A stretch of DNA of 64,000 nt. Origin: Azoarcus sp. (GTDB lineage: Bacteria > Pseudomonadota > Gammaproteobacteria > Burkholderiales > Rhodocyclaceae). The stretch spans positions 1-64,000 of the forward strand of contig JAUSOD010000095.1 of the NCBI GenBank assembly GCA_030656215.1, in the 5' to 3' direction. Both the position numbers and the translations under genes were made by a program. The notes under the pieces were generated by a model. The model searched no databases. It had not been told where the DNA came from and saw only the letters and a list, made by a program, of their open reading frames with translations. Shown in pieces: positions 57,255 through 64,000 of the stretch (its first letter is position 1; every line of letters starts with the position of its first letter).

Positions 57255-59171
57255 TCAACCTGCAGTTGACTCGTGGCTGCGCATCGACTGCTGGCCGTCG
57301 ATCACTTTCGGGGCAGGAAATGGTGAGGGCAGCGGCGACGGCATCAGCTCCTCGCGTAGCACGTGCTGCCGGCCCGAGAACAGATCGGTGCCAAACGTGT
57401 GCACTGCTGCCAGCCAGTCGGAGGCGGCAGCGCATACAGCGGGGTCGCGCGTCTCTCCACGGCACACCGCAATCTCCCCGTCGCCGTACTGCACCAGGTG
57501 CATGCCCGGCAGTGGGCGCACGAGCACGCCGGGCGCCCCGCGCGTGAGTGCCATCGGCGTGTCGATCGGCCACCCCAGCAATTCGAGGACCAGCGAAGGC
57601 AAGTGATAGAGCGGTACATCGCCCAGCTTCAATGGTCCGTGCCGGCCGTCGATGACGATGAGCGGCGTGGCGTGCGCATCGACCAGCATCCGGTCGCTGA
57701 ACTCGCCACGGCTGGGCGCGAGAACGCCCGAGCGGGCGTAGTGCTCGAAATTTGGTCCAAGGAAGGGGAGGTGGTCGCCAAAAATCACGATGATGGCATC
57801 TGGGTCGCGGGTGCGCAGTTCGTCGAGCAGGGCCATCAGCTCCTTCGACTTGTAGTGGACGGTGTTGGCATACAGGGCGATGCGTTCGTCCGCGTCGTCG
57901 GTGCCGATCACGGGCGGACGATTGGCCGCGAGCGGGTAGTCGAGGTGGCCGAAGTAGGTCAGCACGTAGTTGAACACCGGCGTGCCGCTCTCCATCAGCG
58001 GCGCCACCTTATCCATCACCTGGCGGTAGAGCGAGGCATCGCCCAGGAAGGGGCCGTTCATGTCGTCGAGTTCGAAATCCGGCGCCGCCCAATAGGTGTC
58101 GAAGCCGACCCGGCGATAGGCATGCAGGCGGTTCCAGAATGTCGCCACGTTGGGGTGCGAGCTGACCGTGCGATAGCCCAGGTCGGAAAGTGCGCGCGGC
58201 AGGCAGGGGGCGTCGTTGCGCAGGCGGCCTTCAAAGAACACCCCTTCCTCGCTCACCGGGAAGCCGCACAGGGCTTCGAATTCCGCGTTTGCGGTGGACC
58301 CGCCGAACACCGGAGAGAGTCCTCGTGAGCGCCCGGTTGCGTCCCACAGGGCGCGAAATTCCGCGACGAAGGGGTCGCGCGACAGCCCTGCCGCCTCGAG
58401 CACCGAAGGATCCCAGAAGCTCTCCAGCACGATCATGTGTACGTTGCGCCCGTCCATCTGCCTGTCCGTCTGCAGGGTGAGCGGCGCCGGGTCGTCGATC
58501 TCCAGCGCTGCCGTTCGCAGGGCCGGCAGCAGCAAATCCGCTGCGGCCAGGACCTCGTCGCGATCGGGCGGCGTCGACCGTCGCGCCGCGTGGCGCGCAG
58601 TTTCCTGCACCATGTGCACCAGTGGTCCACGCCAACCGTAGTTGGCATGTTGGTCCCAGCTCACATTACCGAAGTGCTGATCCATCGCCGCCACCAGCGG
58701 CCCGGGTGCGAGCGCTACCGTTGCGCCGAGTGCGGCCAGCGCGCCAGCCGTGAAGCGGGCACGGCGCGTGCGCAAAGTAAGCGCGGCCAGCAGGGTCGCC
58801 GCCAATAACAGGCCCAGCGTCAGGGCGAGCAACAGCCACCCGCCCTCGAGCAGGAGCAGCAGCGAACGCAGCGAGGAGACATCGTCCGGCATCAGCGGCC
58901 CGCCCAGCACCGCGATCTTCACCGCGTTGCCCAGATGGACCAGCCCCATCAGTACCGTGAGCAGCGCGAGAAACACAGGGGTGTTGCGGGACAGGGCGCG
59001 CAGTGCCACAGCTCCTGCGCAGTGCAGGGCGAGGTCAACCGCGATGGCCTCGGGTTGCACGCTCACGCCCAGCACCTCGGCGGCGACGTGGCGGAGCAGG
59101 GCATACAGCAGGACGACCGCGACTGGCGGCAGGATGAAATGGTGGATGAAGGTGGTGGACGACTTATGCAT
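57255..59171 (-). CDS. LTA-synthase-like membrane sulfatase-fold protein
   Basis: 638 residues. Four or five membrane helices (about 10-150) precede a periplasmic alkaline-phosphatase/sulfatase domain (about 230-560). The nucleophile Thr is in FGGSTANAEFEALCGFPVSE; IVLESFWDPSV carries the metal Glu, and VIFGDHLPFLG the Asp-His pair. This is the LtaS/OpgB/EptA superfamily; in Gram-negatives such enzymes add glycerol-phosphate or phosphoethanolamine to glycans or lipids (OpgB-like transfer to periplasmic glucans is one option). The start at 59171 is set by the membrane N terminus; an extension to 59426 is unsupported. Confidence 0.88.
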   Translation of the reverse strand: MHKSSTTFIHHFILPPVAVVLLYALLRHVAAEVLGVSVQPEAIAVDLALHCAGAVALRALSRNTPVFLALLTVLMGLVHLGNAVKIAVLGGPLMPDDVSSLRSLLLLLEGGWLLLALTLGLLLAATLLAALTLRTRRARFTAGALAALGATVALAPGPLVAAMDQHFGNVSWDQHANYGWRGPLVHMVQETARHAARRSTPPDRDEVLAAADLLLPALRTAALEIDDPAPLTLQTDRQMDGRNVHMIVLESFWDPSVLEAAGLSRDPFVAEFRALWDATGRSRGLSPVFGGSTANAEFEALCGFPVSEEGVFFEGRLRNDAPCLPRALSDLGYRTVSSHPNVATFWNRLHAYRRVGFDTYWAAPDFELDDMNGPFLGDASLYRQVMDKVAPLMESGTPVFNYVLTYFGHLDYPLAANRPPVIGTDDADERIALYANTVHYKSKELMALLDELRTRDPDAIIVIFGDHLPFLGPNFEHYARSGVLAPSRGEFSDRMLVDAHATPLIVIDGRHGPLKLGDVPLYHLPSLVLELLGWPIDTPMALTRGAPGVLVRPLPGMHLVQYGDGEIAVCRGETRDPAVCAAASDWLAAVHTFGTDLFSGRQHVLREELMPSPLPSPFPAPKVIDGQQSMRSHESTAG

Positions 59172-59321
59172 CGGGATTTTCGTGTTGCTGCGGAGGCAAA
59201 GGCCATCGTTGCAGGCGATTATGCAATCGTGCTGCAGTATGTGGGCTGGAATCAGGGGACTTGGCAGGCCCTGTGAGCTCATACCACTATGGCACGTGCG
59301 CGGACACGAGGCGCCCATCTG

Positions 59322-59337
59322 TTTCATTTTGATGAAA
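59322..59337. promoter_or_regulatory. palindrome TTTCAT-TTTG-ATGAAA
   Basis: A perfect 6-4-6 AT-rich palindrome in the 208-base gap between the DUF2182 gene end and the sulfatase-fold gene start, about 150 bases upstream of the latter. Operator candidate for the sulfatase-fold gene; its partner is unknown. Confidence 0.35.
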
Positions 59338-59379
59338 TATCGCCCGCGCTCCTGCGGGCTTACATCGGGCTCACTTTGG

Positions 59380-60156
59380 TTACACGAAGAAAAGACTGTT
59401 CGCTGCGATAACGGTTCCCGTGGCAATCAGCACGAGTCCGCTCACCCGGCCGAAGAGCATGCCCGCCGGGACGACCTTCTCGGCCAGCATGTAGAGGCCC
59501 AGCCCGCCCATCCAGGCGAGACTCATCACGCCACCGACGAACATCAGCAGCATCAGGGCCCAGCAGCAGCCAACGCAGAACACCCCGTGCCGCAGCCCCA
59601 TCACGAAGGCGCCGCCCCAGCCGTCACGCCACTCGGTTAGCAGGAAGCTCAGCGGCGTGCGGCACTTCGTCAGGCAGGCCTCTTTGAGCGCAGACCACTG
59701 GAACGCGCCGGCGGTGATGAGCAGCCCGGCGCCCAGCAGCGGCCCCGTTCGGCCCATCGCCGAATCGAGCAGGGCGTTTGCGTACAAGCCCCACTGCGCG
59801 AGTGCCGCAAGGACCGAGAAGCCGGTCCACACGGCAAGATAGCCCGCGACGAAGATCCACGTGGGTACGGCCACCGTATGCGAAGGGCTCTCGCGGCGGG
59901 CCACGGTCGAGAAGGTGAGGATCATCGGCCCCGCCCCCGGCAGCATCATGGCGACCATCATCACCGACCACATCAACACGCTCACGGCAATGAACTCGAT
60001 GCTCGAATGGGGCATCGCGACGTGACCCATCTCCGCATGAGCGGCCGTCCCGATCATGTAATGCCATGCAAGCACCGTGAGTACCGCCAGCAGCGCCAGT
60101 GCGAGCCCGGTCGACAGGCGCTCGCGCGTGCGCAGGTTCAGCATCGTTCGCTCCAT
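59380..60156 (-). CDS. DUF2182 polytopic membrane protein
   Basis: 258 residues with about six membrane helices. SVLMWSVMMVAMMLPGAGPM is the DUF2182 signature, rich in Met; QWSALKEACLTKCRTPLSFL and GLRHGVFCVGCCWALMLLM hold Cys that, with His, may bind metal ('predicted metal-binding integral membrane protein'). Function unknown. It begins 13 bases after the DUF1326 gene, a pairing seen repeatedly in proteobacteria, so the two form one functional unit. Confidence 0.9.
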   Translation of the reverse strand: MERTMLNLRTRERLSTGLALALLAVLTVLAWHYMIGTAAHAEMGHVAMPHSSIEFIAVSVLMWSVMMVAMMLPGAGPMILTFSTVARRESPSHTVAVPTWIFVAGYLAVWTGFSVLAALAQWGLYANALLDSAMGRTGPLLGAGLLITAGAFQWSALKEACLTKCRTPLSFLLTEWRDGWGGAFVMGLRHGVFCVGCCWALMLLMFVGGVMSLAWMGGLGLYMLAEKVVPAGMLFGRVSGLVLIATGTVIAANSLFFV

Positions 60157-60169
60157 GATGCGGACTCCG

Positions 60170-60775
60170 TCAAGGGCCGGCGTAGGAGAAAGGCGAGAAG
60201 AACGCGGTGCGGTCGGACAGGTCCAGTGCCAACCCATGTGCCTGATGGCGCAAGCTACGCGACTTCGCCACGGTGATCGTCTCGCCCGGCGCCACCGCCA
60301 GCGGATGGTTGCGAATGGTCACCGCGGCACCATCCTGACCCTCGATCGCCTGGACGTCGGCCTCGGCCGTATCGCCGATCCGGAACCGTCGGCGGCCCGG
60401 ACTCGACTCAAAATGGATGGGTGCCTGTTCCACCCCCAGCACTTCGGCAATGAACGATGCAAGCAGGGCGGGATGGCCACCGGCCTGGCCGCCGAATATT
60501 GTGCCGAGCGCTTCGTTCTGGCGCGGGTCGGCGGCCTGGTCGAGATACAGCACCACTTTCCACTTGCCCTCCGCCATGTGCCCCGGCGCATGCAGCGCCA
60601 CCACGGTATTGAGGCCATCCAGCGGAATATCGCCGTACTGGCCCTGATCGATATGCCAGCCTACCAGGGCCGTGCAATCGCCCTCGGTCGGCGAACCCAG
60701 GTAGATGCACGGGCAGGCGCCCTTGCAGGTACAGCTCTCCAGATATTCGCCCTTGATCTTCCACTCGGTGCTCAT
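60170..60775 (-). CDS. DUF1326 family protein
   Basis: 201 residues. The N terminus GEYLESCTCKGACPCIYLGS has the hallmark CxC...CPC cluster of DUF1326, a probable metal site; VVLYLDQAADPRQNEALGTI and FGGQAGGHPALLASFI follow. No signal peptide is seen. GGAGG precedes the ATG at 60775. First gene of the DUF1326-DUF2182 pair; a role in metal (for example copper) handling is often suggested but not shown. Confidence 0.9.
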   Translation of the reverse strand: MSTEWKIKGEYLESCTCKGACPCIYLGSPTEGDCTALVGWHIDQGQYGDIPLDGLNTVVALHAPGHMAEGKWKVVLYLDQAADPRQNEALGTIFGGQAGGHPALLASFIAEVLGVEQAPIHFESSPGRRRFRIGDTAEADVQAIEGQDGAAVTIRNHPLAVAPGETITVAKSRSLRHQAHGLALDLSDRTAFFSPFSYAGP

Positions 60776-60951
60776 GTTCCGGTCCTCCATCAGGATGGCG
60801 GCTGACCGCGCCGCTCCTTCGTTATAGCGTCGCACGCCAGCGCCCGGATGACCGTTTGATGAGGAAATCATGAGGCGGTGCCGGCGTGCTAGGTGTCGCT
60901 GACGCATCGCAAACCGGCAACTATCATTGAAGACAGGGCACGGAGATCGTG

Positions 60952-62901
60952 ATGGCGCAGCGAATGTCGGAGTTGCTGGCGCGCCAGGCGCGCAAAGAGT
61001 TCGTGGGGCGCGTTGCGGAGCGTGCCGCGCTGGGGGCCGTGCTGGAGGAGGATGGTCCGCGCGTCATTCACGTCCATGGCATCGCCGGGATCGGCAAGAG
61101 CGCGCTGCTGGCATGCTTTGCGGCGGACGCGCGAGCCGCCGGTGCCGTGGTGGTGAGCCTCGACTGTCGGCGCATTGAACCCACCGAAAGTGGCTTTCGG
61201 CACACGCTCTGCGAGGCGATCGGTGGTGACATGGGTGTCGATGCCCTGGCACAGCGGCTGGGCGCGCTGAGTGCTACGGTCGTGCTGATGCTCGACACCT
61301 ATGAGGTTTTCCGGCTCATGGATACGTGGCTGCGCCAGGTGTTCGTGCCGGCCCTGAGTGACAACGTGCGCGTGATTTTCTTCGGCCGCGAGCGACCTTA
61401 CGCTGCCTGGCATGCGCTGCCGGGCGGCGCGCGCCTGCTGCAGTCCATCGCGCTTGCGCCGCTCGACGAACACGAGGCTGTCGACTTGCTCGCCCGGCTG
61501 GGTACGAGTGGCGAGGACGCCGCGCGCCTTGCCCGGTTCACCCACGGCCACCCGCTGGCGCTACGGCTTGCGGCCGCCGCGTGTGAGGAGCGCCCCGGCC
61601 TGGCGCTCGAGCAGGCCCCGCTGCAGCAGGCGCTCGACGAACTCACCCGGATGTTCCTCGCCGATGTGGGTGACCCCGCAACCCGGCGCATCCTCGAGGG
61701 CGCTTCGGTTGCCCGGCGAACCACGATTTCCCTGTTGCGCAGCCTGTTCCCCGAGTTTGCGCCGCAGGATGCCTACGATCGCCTGCAGCGGCTACCCTTC
61801 GTCGAGGGTGCAAACGATGGCCTCGTCATCCACGATGCGGTGCGCGAGGTTATCGCCCGTTCGCTGCGGGCGCGCGATCCCGGTCGCTACCTCGACTGCC
61901 AACGCACCGCCTGGCGCCAGCTGCTCGGCGAGACTGCATTGGCCGGTGGCGGCGAACTGTGGCGCTATACCGCAGACATGCTCTACCTGATCGAGAATCC
62001 GGTGGTGCGCGACGCTTTTTTTCCGCGTGGCACCCAGCAACTGGCGGTGGAGCCCGCGCACAGACACGACCACGACGGGGTGACGAGGATAGTCATGGCC
62101 CACGAGGGGACGGACGGCGCAGCGGTGCTGCTGTCCTGGTGGCGTCACCTGCCCGGCGCCTTCTCGGTGGTGCGCGGACGTGATGGGGAGGTCGTCGGCG
62201 TGTGCGGCAAGCTGGCGGCAGACGAGTTCGATCCCGGCTGCTTGCACGACGACCCGGTGACGGCACAATGGCGCCTGCACCTGGCGCGCAATCCGCTGGC
62301 GCCCGGCGAGCGGGCGATCTTTTGCCGGCGCTGGCTGAGTCTTGCCGAGGGAGAGTCTCCGTCGGACGTGCAGGCGGCAATCTGGCTCGACCTGAAACGG
62401 ACTTACATGGAAATGCGCCCCGGCCTGCGTCGCGTGTACCTCACCGTTCGCGACCTGCCCACCTACGCGCCGGTTGCGCAACGCCTGGGTTTTGTGGTGC
62501 TGGCGGGGCAGGACGTGGTGCTCGACGGCCTGACCTACCATAGCGCGATGCTCGACTTCGGGCCGCGCTCGGTGGACGGCTGGCTGGCCGATCTGGCTGC
62601 AGCGGAGCTGGGCATTGCGCACGTCCCGGCACTGCTCGACGTCGCCGCACGCGAACTGGTGCTGGATGACGGCCGGGTAGGGCTGACGCCGCTCGAGTTC
62701 GATCTCATCCACTACCTGCTGGCACACCCGGGCAAGGCCATCTCCCGTGGCGAACTGCTGCGCCATATCTGGGGCGCGGCTTATGCGGGCAACAGCAATG
62801 TGGTCGATGCGGTGGTGTGCACACTGCGGCGCAAGCTTGGCGAGCACGCCCGGCGGCTCGAAACCGTCAGCGGCGTCGGGTACCGGCTTCGGAGCGGGTA
62901 A
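60952..62901 (+). CDS. STAND-type ATPase with GNAT-like middle and C-terminal winged helix
   Basis: 649 residues. Residues about 18-330 are an AAA/STAND NTPase (Walker A HGIAGIGKSALL, Walker B TVVLMLDTYEVF, then FTHGHPLALRLAA as in NB-ARC/MalT-like modules). The middle (about 370-545) resembles a GNAT-like fold (VYLTVRDLPTYAPVAQRLGF, VLDGLTYHSAMLDF). The end (about 555-645) is an OmpR-type winged helix (LTPLEFDLIHYLLAHPGKAI, VDAVVCTLRRKLGEHARRLE, VSGVGYRLRSG). This places the DNA-binding domain last, unlike SARP/AfsR regulators. It should be an ATP-gated transcription regulator; targets may be the genes on either side. GTG at 60949 is an alternative start. Confidence 0.85.
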   Translation: MAQRMSELLARQARKEFVGRVAERAALGAVLEEDGPRVIHVHGIAGIGKSALLACFAADARAAGAVVVSLDCRRIEPTESGFRHTLCEAIGGDMGVDALAQRLGALSATVVLMLDTYEVFRLMDTWLRQVFVPALSDNVRVIFFGRERPYAAWHALPGGARLLQSIALAPLDEHEAVDLLARLGTSGEDAARLARFTHGHPLALRLAAAACEERPGLALEQAPLQQALDELTRMFLADVGDPATRRILEGASVARRTTISLLRSLFPEFAPQDAYDRLQRLPFVEGANDGLVIHDAVREVIARSLRARDPGRYLDCQRTAWRQLLGETALAGGGELWRYTADMLYLIENPVVRDAFFPRGTQQLAVEPAHRHDHDGVTRIVMAHEGTDGAAVLLSWWRHLPGAFSVVRGRDGEVVGVCGKLAADEFDPGCLHDDPVTAQWRLHLARNPLAPGERAIFCRRWLSLAEGESPSDVQAAIWLDLKRTYMEMRPGLRRVYLTVRDLPTYAPVAQRLGFVVLAGQDVVLDGLTYHSAMLDFGPRSVDGWLADLAAAELGIAHVPALLDVAARELVLDDGRVGLTPLEFDLIHYLLAHPGKAISRGELLRHIWGAAYAGNSNVVDAVVCTLRRKLGEHARRLETVSGVGYRLRSG

Positions 62902-63026
62902 GTGCGGGATGTGCTGCAGTCTCGTTCTCTGCAGGGTCCATTGCGGCCAGTGCTCGGAGGATGGCGGGAACCCGTGCGCTGGTACGCGACCAAAGCATGC
63001 ACATCCACCGCACGGGAGTCGCCGCC

Positions 63027-63665
63027 ATGACCGACCGCCGCACTCTGATCACCTCGCTGGGGGCCGGCCTGCTGCTTGCGGCGAGCCGCCACGTCCTTGC
63101 CGCCGGCATGCAGTGTGCGCCTGCCGACTGCATCACCTGCGGGCCCACCGGAAGTTCCACCGCCGGGCCGTTCTACGTGAGTAACACGCCGGCAACGATG
63201 GACATCAACCTGCTGCACGCGCCCGGCACGCCGATGCGGGTTTCCGGCATCGTGCTCGGTGGTCGCGACGGGCGCAGCGTGCTGGCCGGCGCGAAGGTGG
63301 AGCTGTGGCAGGCCGACAGCGAGGGCCGTTATCACCCCGAGGACAACGGCGACATTGCCCGCTACCAGGCTGACGAGATCAACCTGCGCGGGCAGGTGGC
63401 GACCGGGGTGGACGGCCGCTTTACCTTTCGCAGCATCGTGCCCGCCCACTACGGCAACCGCCGTCGGCATCTGCACTGGCGTCTCGTCGCCGATGGCCAT
63501 GTTGCGCTGGTCACCCAGACCTACTGGCAGGATGAACGCGGTACTGCGCGCGAACGCCGCGACTTTGTGGACCGCAACCCGGAAGAATGCCGCTGGATTG
63601 CCTTCCGCAACGAAGGCGCCGTGGTCGCGGGCGAGGTGGTGTTCGTGCTGCGGCCCGCCGCCTGA
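63027..63665 (+). CDS. exported intradiol ring-cleavage dioxygenase-like protein
   Basis: 212 residues. A Tat-like or Sec signal (MTDRRTLITSLGAGLLLAAS) precedes a dioxygenase beta-sandwich: STAGPFYVSN, VELWQADSEGRYHPE (iron-ligand Tyr), and HYGNRRRHLHWRLVADG (two His ligands). These are the Tyr/His iron-site positions of protocatechuate/catechol 3,4-dioxygenases, but the N-terminal helical domain of catechol dioxygenases is absent and a signal peptide is present, as in the lesser-known secreted intradiol-like proteins. The substrate is unknown. An in-frame ATG at 62997 would add ten residues. Confidence 0.87.
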   Translation: MTDRRTLITSLGAGLLLAASRHVLAAGMQCAPADCITCGPTGSSTAGPFYVSNTPATMDINLLHAPGTPMRVSGIVLGGRDGRSVLAGAKVELWQADSEGRYHPEDNGDIARYQADEINLRGQVATGVDGRFTFRSIVPAHYGNRRRHLHWRLVADGHVALVTQTYWQDERGTARERRDFVDRNPEECRWIAFRNEGAVVAGEVVFVLRPAA

Positions 63666-63673
63666 TCGACGCT

Positions 63674-63699
63674 CGCGCCCGGGACGTGTGGCGGGCGCG
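63674..63699. terminator. 8-bp hairpin between convergent genes
   Basis: CGCGCCCG (63674-63681) pairs with CGGGCGCG (63692-63699), between the dioxygenase-like gene stop and the convergent GH13 gene stop. A bidirectional terminator is likely, though no T-run is present. Confidence 0.45.
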
Positions 63700-63705
63700 A
63701 CTGGA

Positions 63706-64000
63706 TCAAAGCCGGTAGCTCTCTTCAGTCCCGGTTTCCGCATTGGTGCAGGTTACGGTGGCGGTGCGGAAGTTCAGATCGATGAACAGGTGGCAGCTGT
63801 GCTCGCCATGGCGCCAGCCCATCGACACGCTGGAGTCGTTCGACTGGTGCAGCTCGAAGTTGCCATCGAACGCAGGGTGGGTTGAACGCAGTTGCATCAG
63901 CTTGAGCTGGCGCTGGGCGACCGGGGTGTTCAGGGCTTCGACCGCCTCGGCCACGGTGTAGTGGTGGCGGTTGATGTCGCGTGCCTCGCCGGTCTGCTCC
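63706..64000 (-). CDS. sucrose-phosphorylase-like GH13 enzyme, 3' part only
   Basis: The frame is open from the window end to a stop at 63706, about 98 codons. GEARDINRHHYTVAEAVEAL, QRQLKLMQLRSTHPAFDGNF and ETGTEESYRL match the C-terminal beta domain of GH13 sucrose phosphorylases / sucrose-6-phosphate phosphorylases (the DINRHxYT and HPAFDG pieces are characteristic). The catalytic barrel would lie beyond base 64000. The reaction would be phosphorolysis of sucrose or a related glucoside to glucose-1-phosphate. The gene is incomplete here only because the window ends. Confidence 0.8.
   Translation of the reverse strand, partial: EQTGEARDINRHHYTVAEAVEALNTPVAQRQLKLMQLRSTHPAFDGNFELHQSNDSSVSMGWRHGEHSCHLFIDLNFRTATVTCTNAETGTEESYRL

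Overview
The window is a 64 kb piece of a GC-rich (by eye about two-thirds G+C) Gram-negative chromosome. Signal peptides, lipoproteins, an RND pump, an autotransporter, a NosR-like protein, a PaiB regulator, DUF3348/DUF802/DUF2894 proteins and GGCCGAC-TTCA-GTCGGCC palindromes together suggest a betaproteobacterium, most likely Rhodocyclales (Thauera/Azoarcus-like). That placement is inference; there is no rRNA or tRNA gene to settle it.

Layout. 0-4 kb: palindromic repeats, two glutathione S-transferases, a PhnA/YjdM protein and glutathione reductase. 4-9 kb: a Cys-tailed DUF2249 protein divergent from a PAS-PAS-GGDEF-EAL protein, with two CACCAC/GTGGTG palindromes between them, then a coupled M14 peptidase / hydrolase / VOC operon. 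9-17.5 kb: a GNAT-hydrolase fusion, a cold-shock-like membrane protein, a cytochrome c'-like lipoprotein, a UvrD-type helicase, a YjgN/M48 pair, a truncated globin and a HAD phosphatase. 17.8-23 kb: an HAF-repeat autotransporter, then a PaaK-like ligase, a cupin and a methyltransferase-like protein, the last two overlapping by ATGA.

23.3-27.9 kb holds the most interesting system: DUF3348, a MotA/ExbB-like membrane protein with a long helical tail (DUF802), a MotB/OmpA-like protein and DUF2894, packed as one operon. The two middle proteins look like a proton-driven, wall-anchored stator with the same general design as ZorA/ZorB of the Zorya defence system, but the two outer genes are not known Zorya effectors.

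28-36.7 kb: an Aer-like chemoreceptor, PaiB, DUF3079, a complete IS256-family element with an 8-bp target duplication that splits DUF3079 from an FNR-type box, two GFA proteins, a LysR regulator, a nitrilase and an HxlR regulator. 36.8-45.3 kb: an RND efflux operon divergent from a LysR regulator and an Old Yellow Enzyme reductase, with a palindromic operator candidate. 45.3-53 kb: a secreted protein plus an orphan NosR-like flavin/Fe-S membrane protein, a decayed transporter relic, a glycine-zipper lipoprotein and a RavA-ViaA-DUF364 operon. 53-57.2 kb: two paralogous proteins sharing a conserved leader and upstream palindrome, surrounding a thioredoxin, DUF1330, a membrane-anchored protein and an HD-GYP phosphodiesterase. 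57-64 kb: an LTA-synthase-like sulfatase-fold protein, a DUF1326/DUF2182 pair, a STAND-type ATPase ending in a winged helix, an intradiol-dioxygenase-like protein and the 3' end of a sucrose-phosphorylase-like GH13 gene that runs off the window.

All calls come from reading the sequence and from family knowledge; no database search was run.
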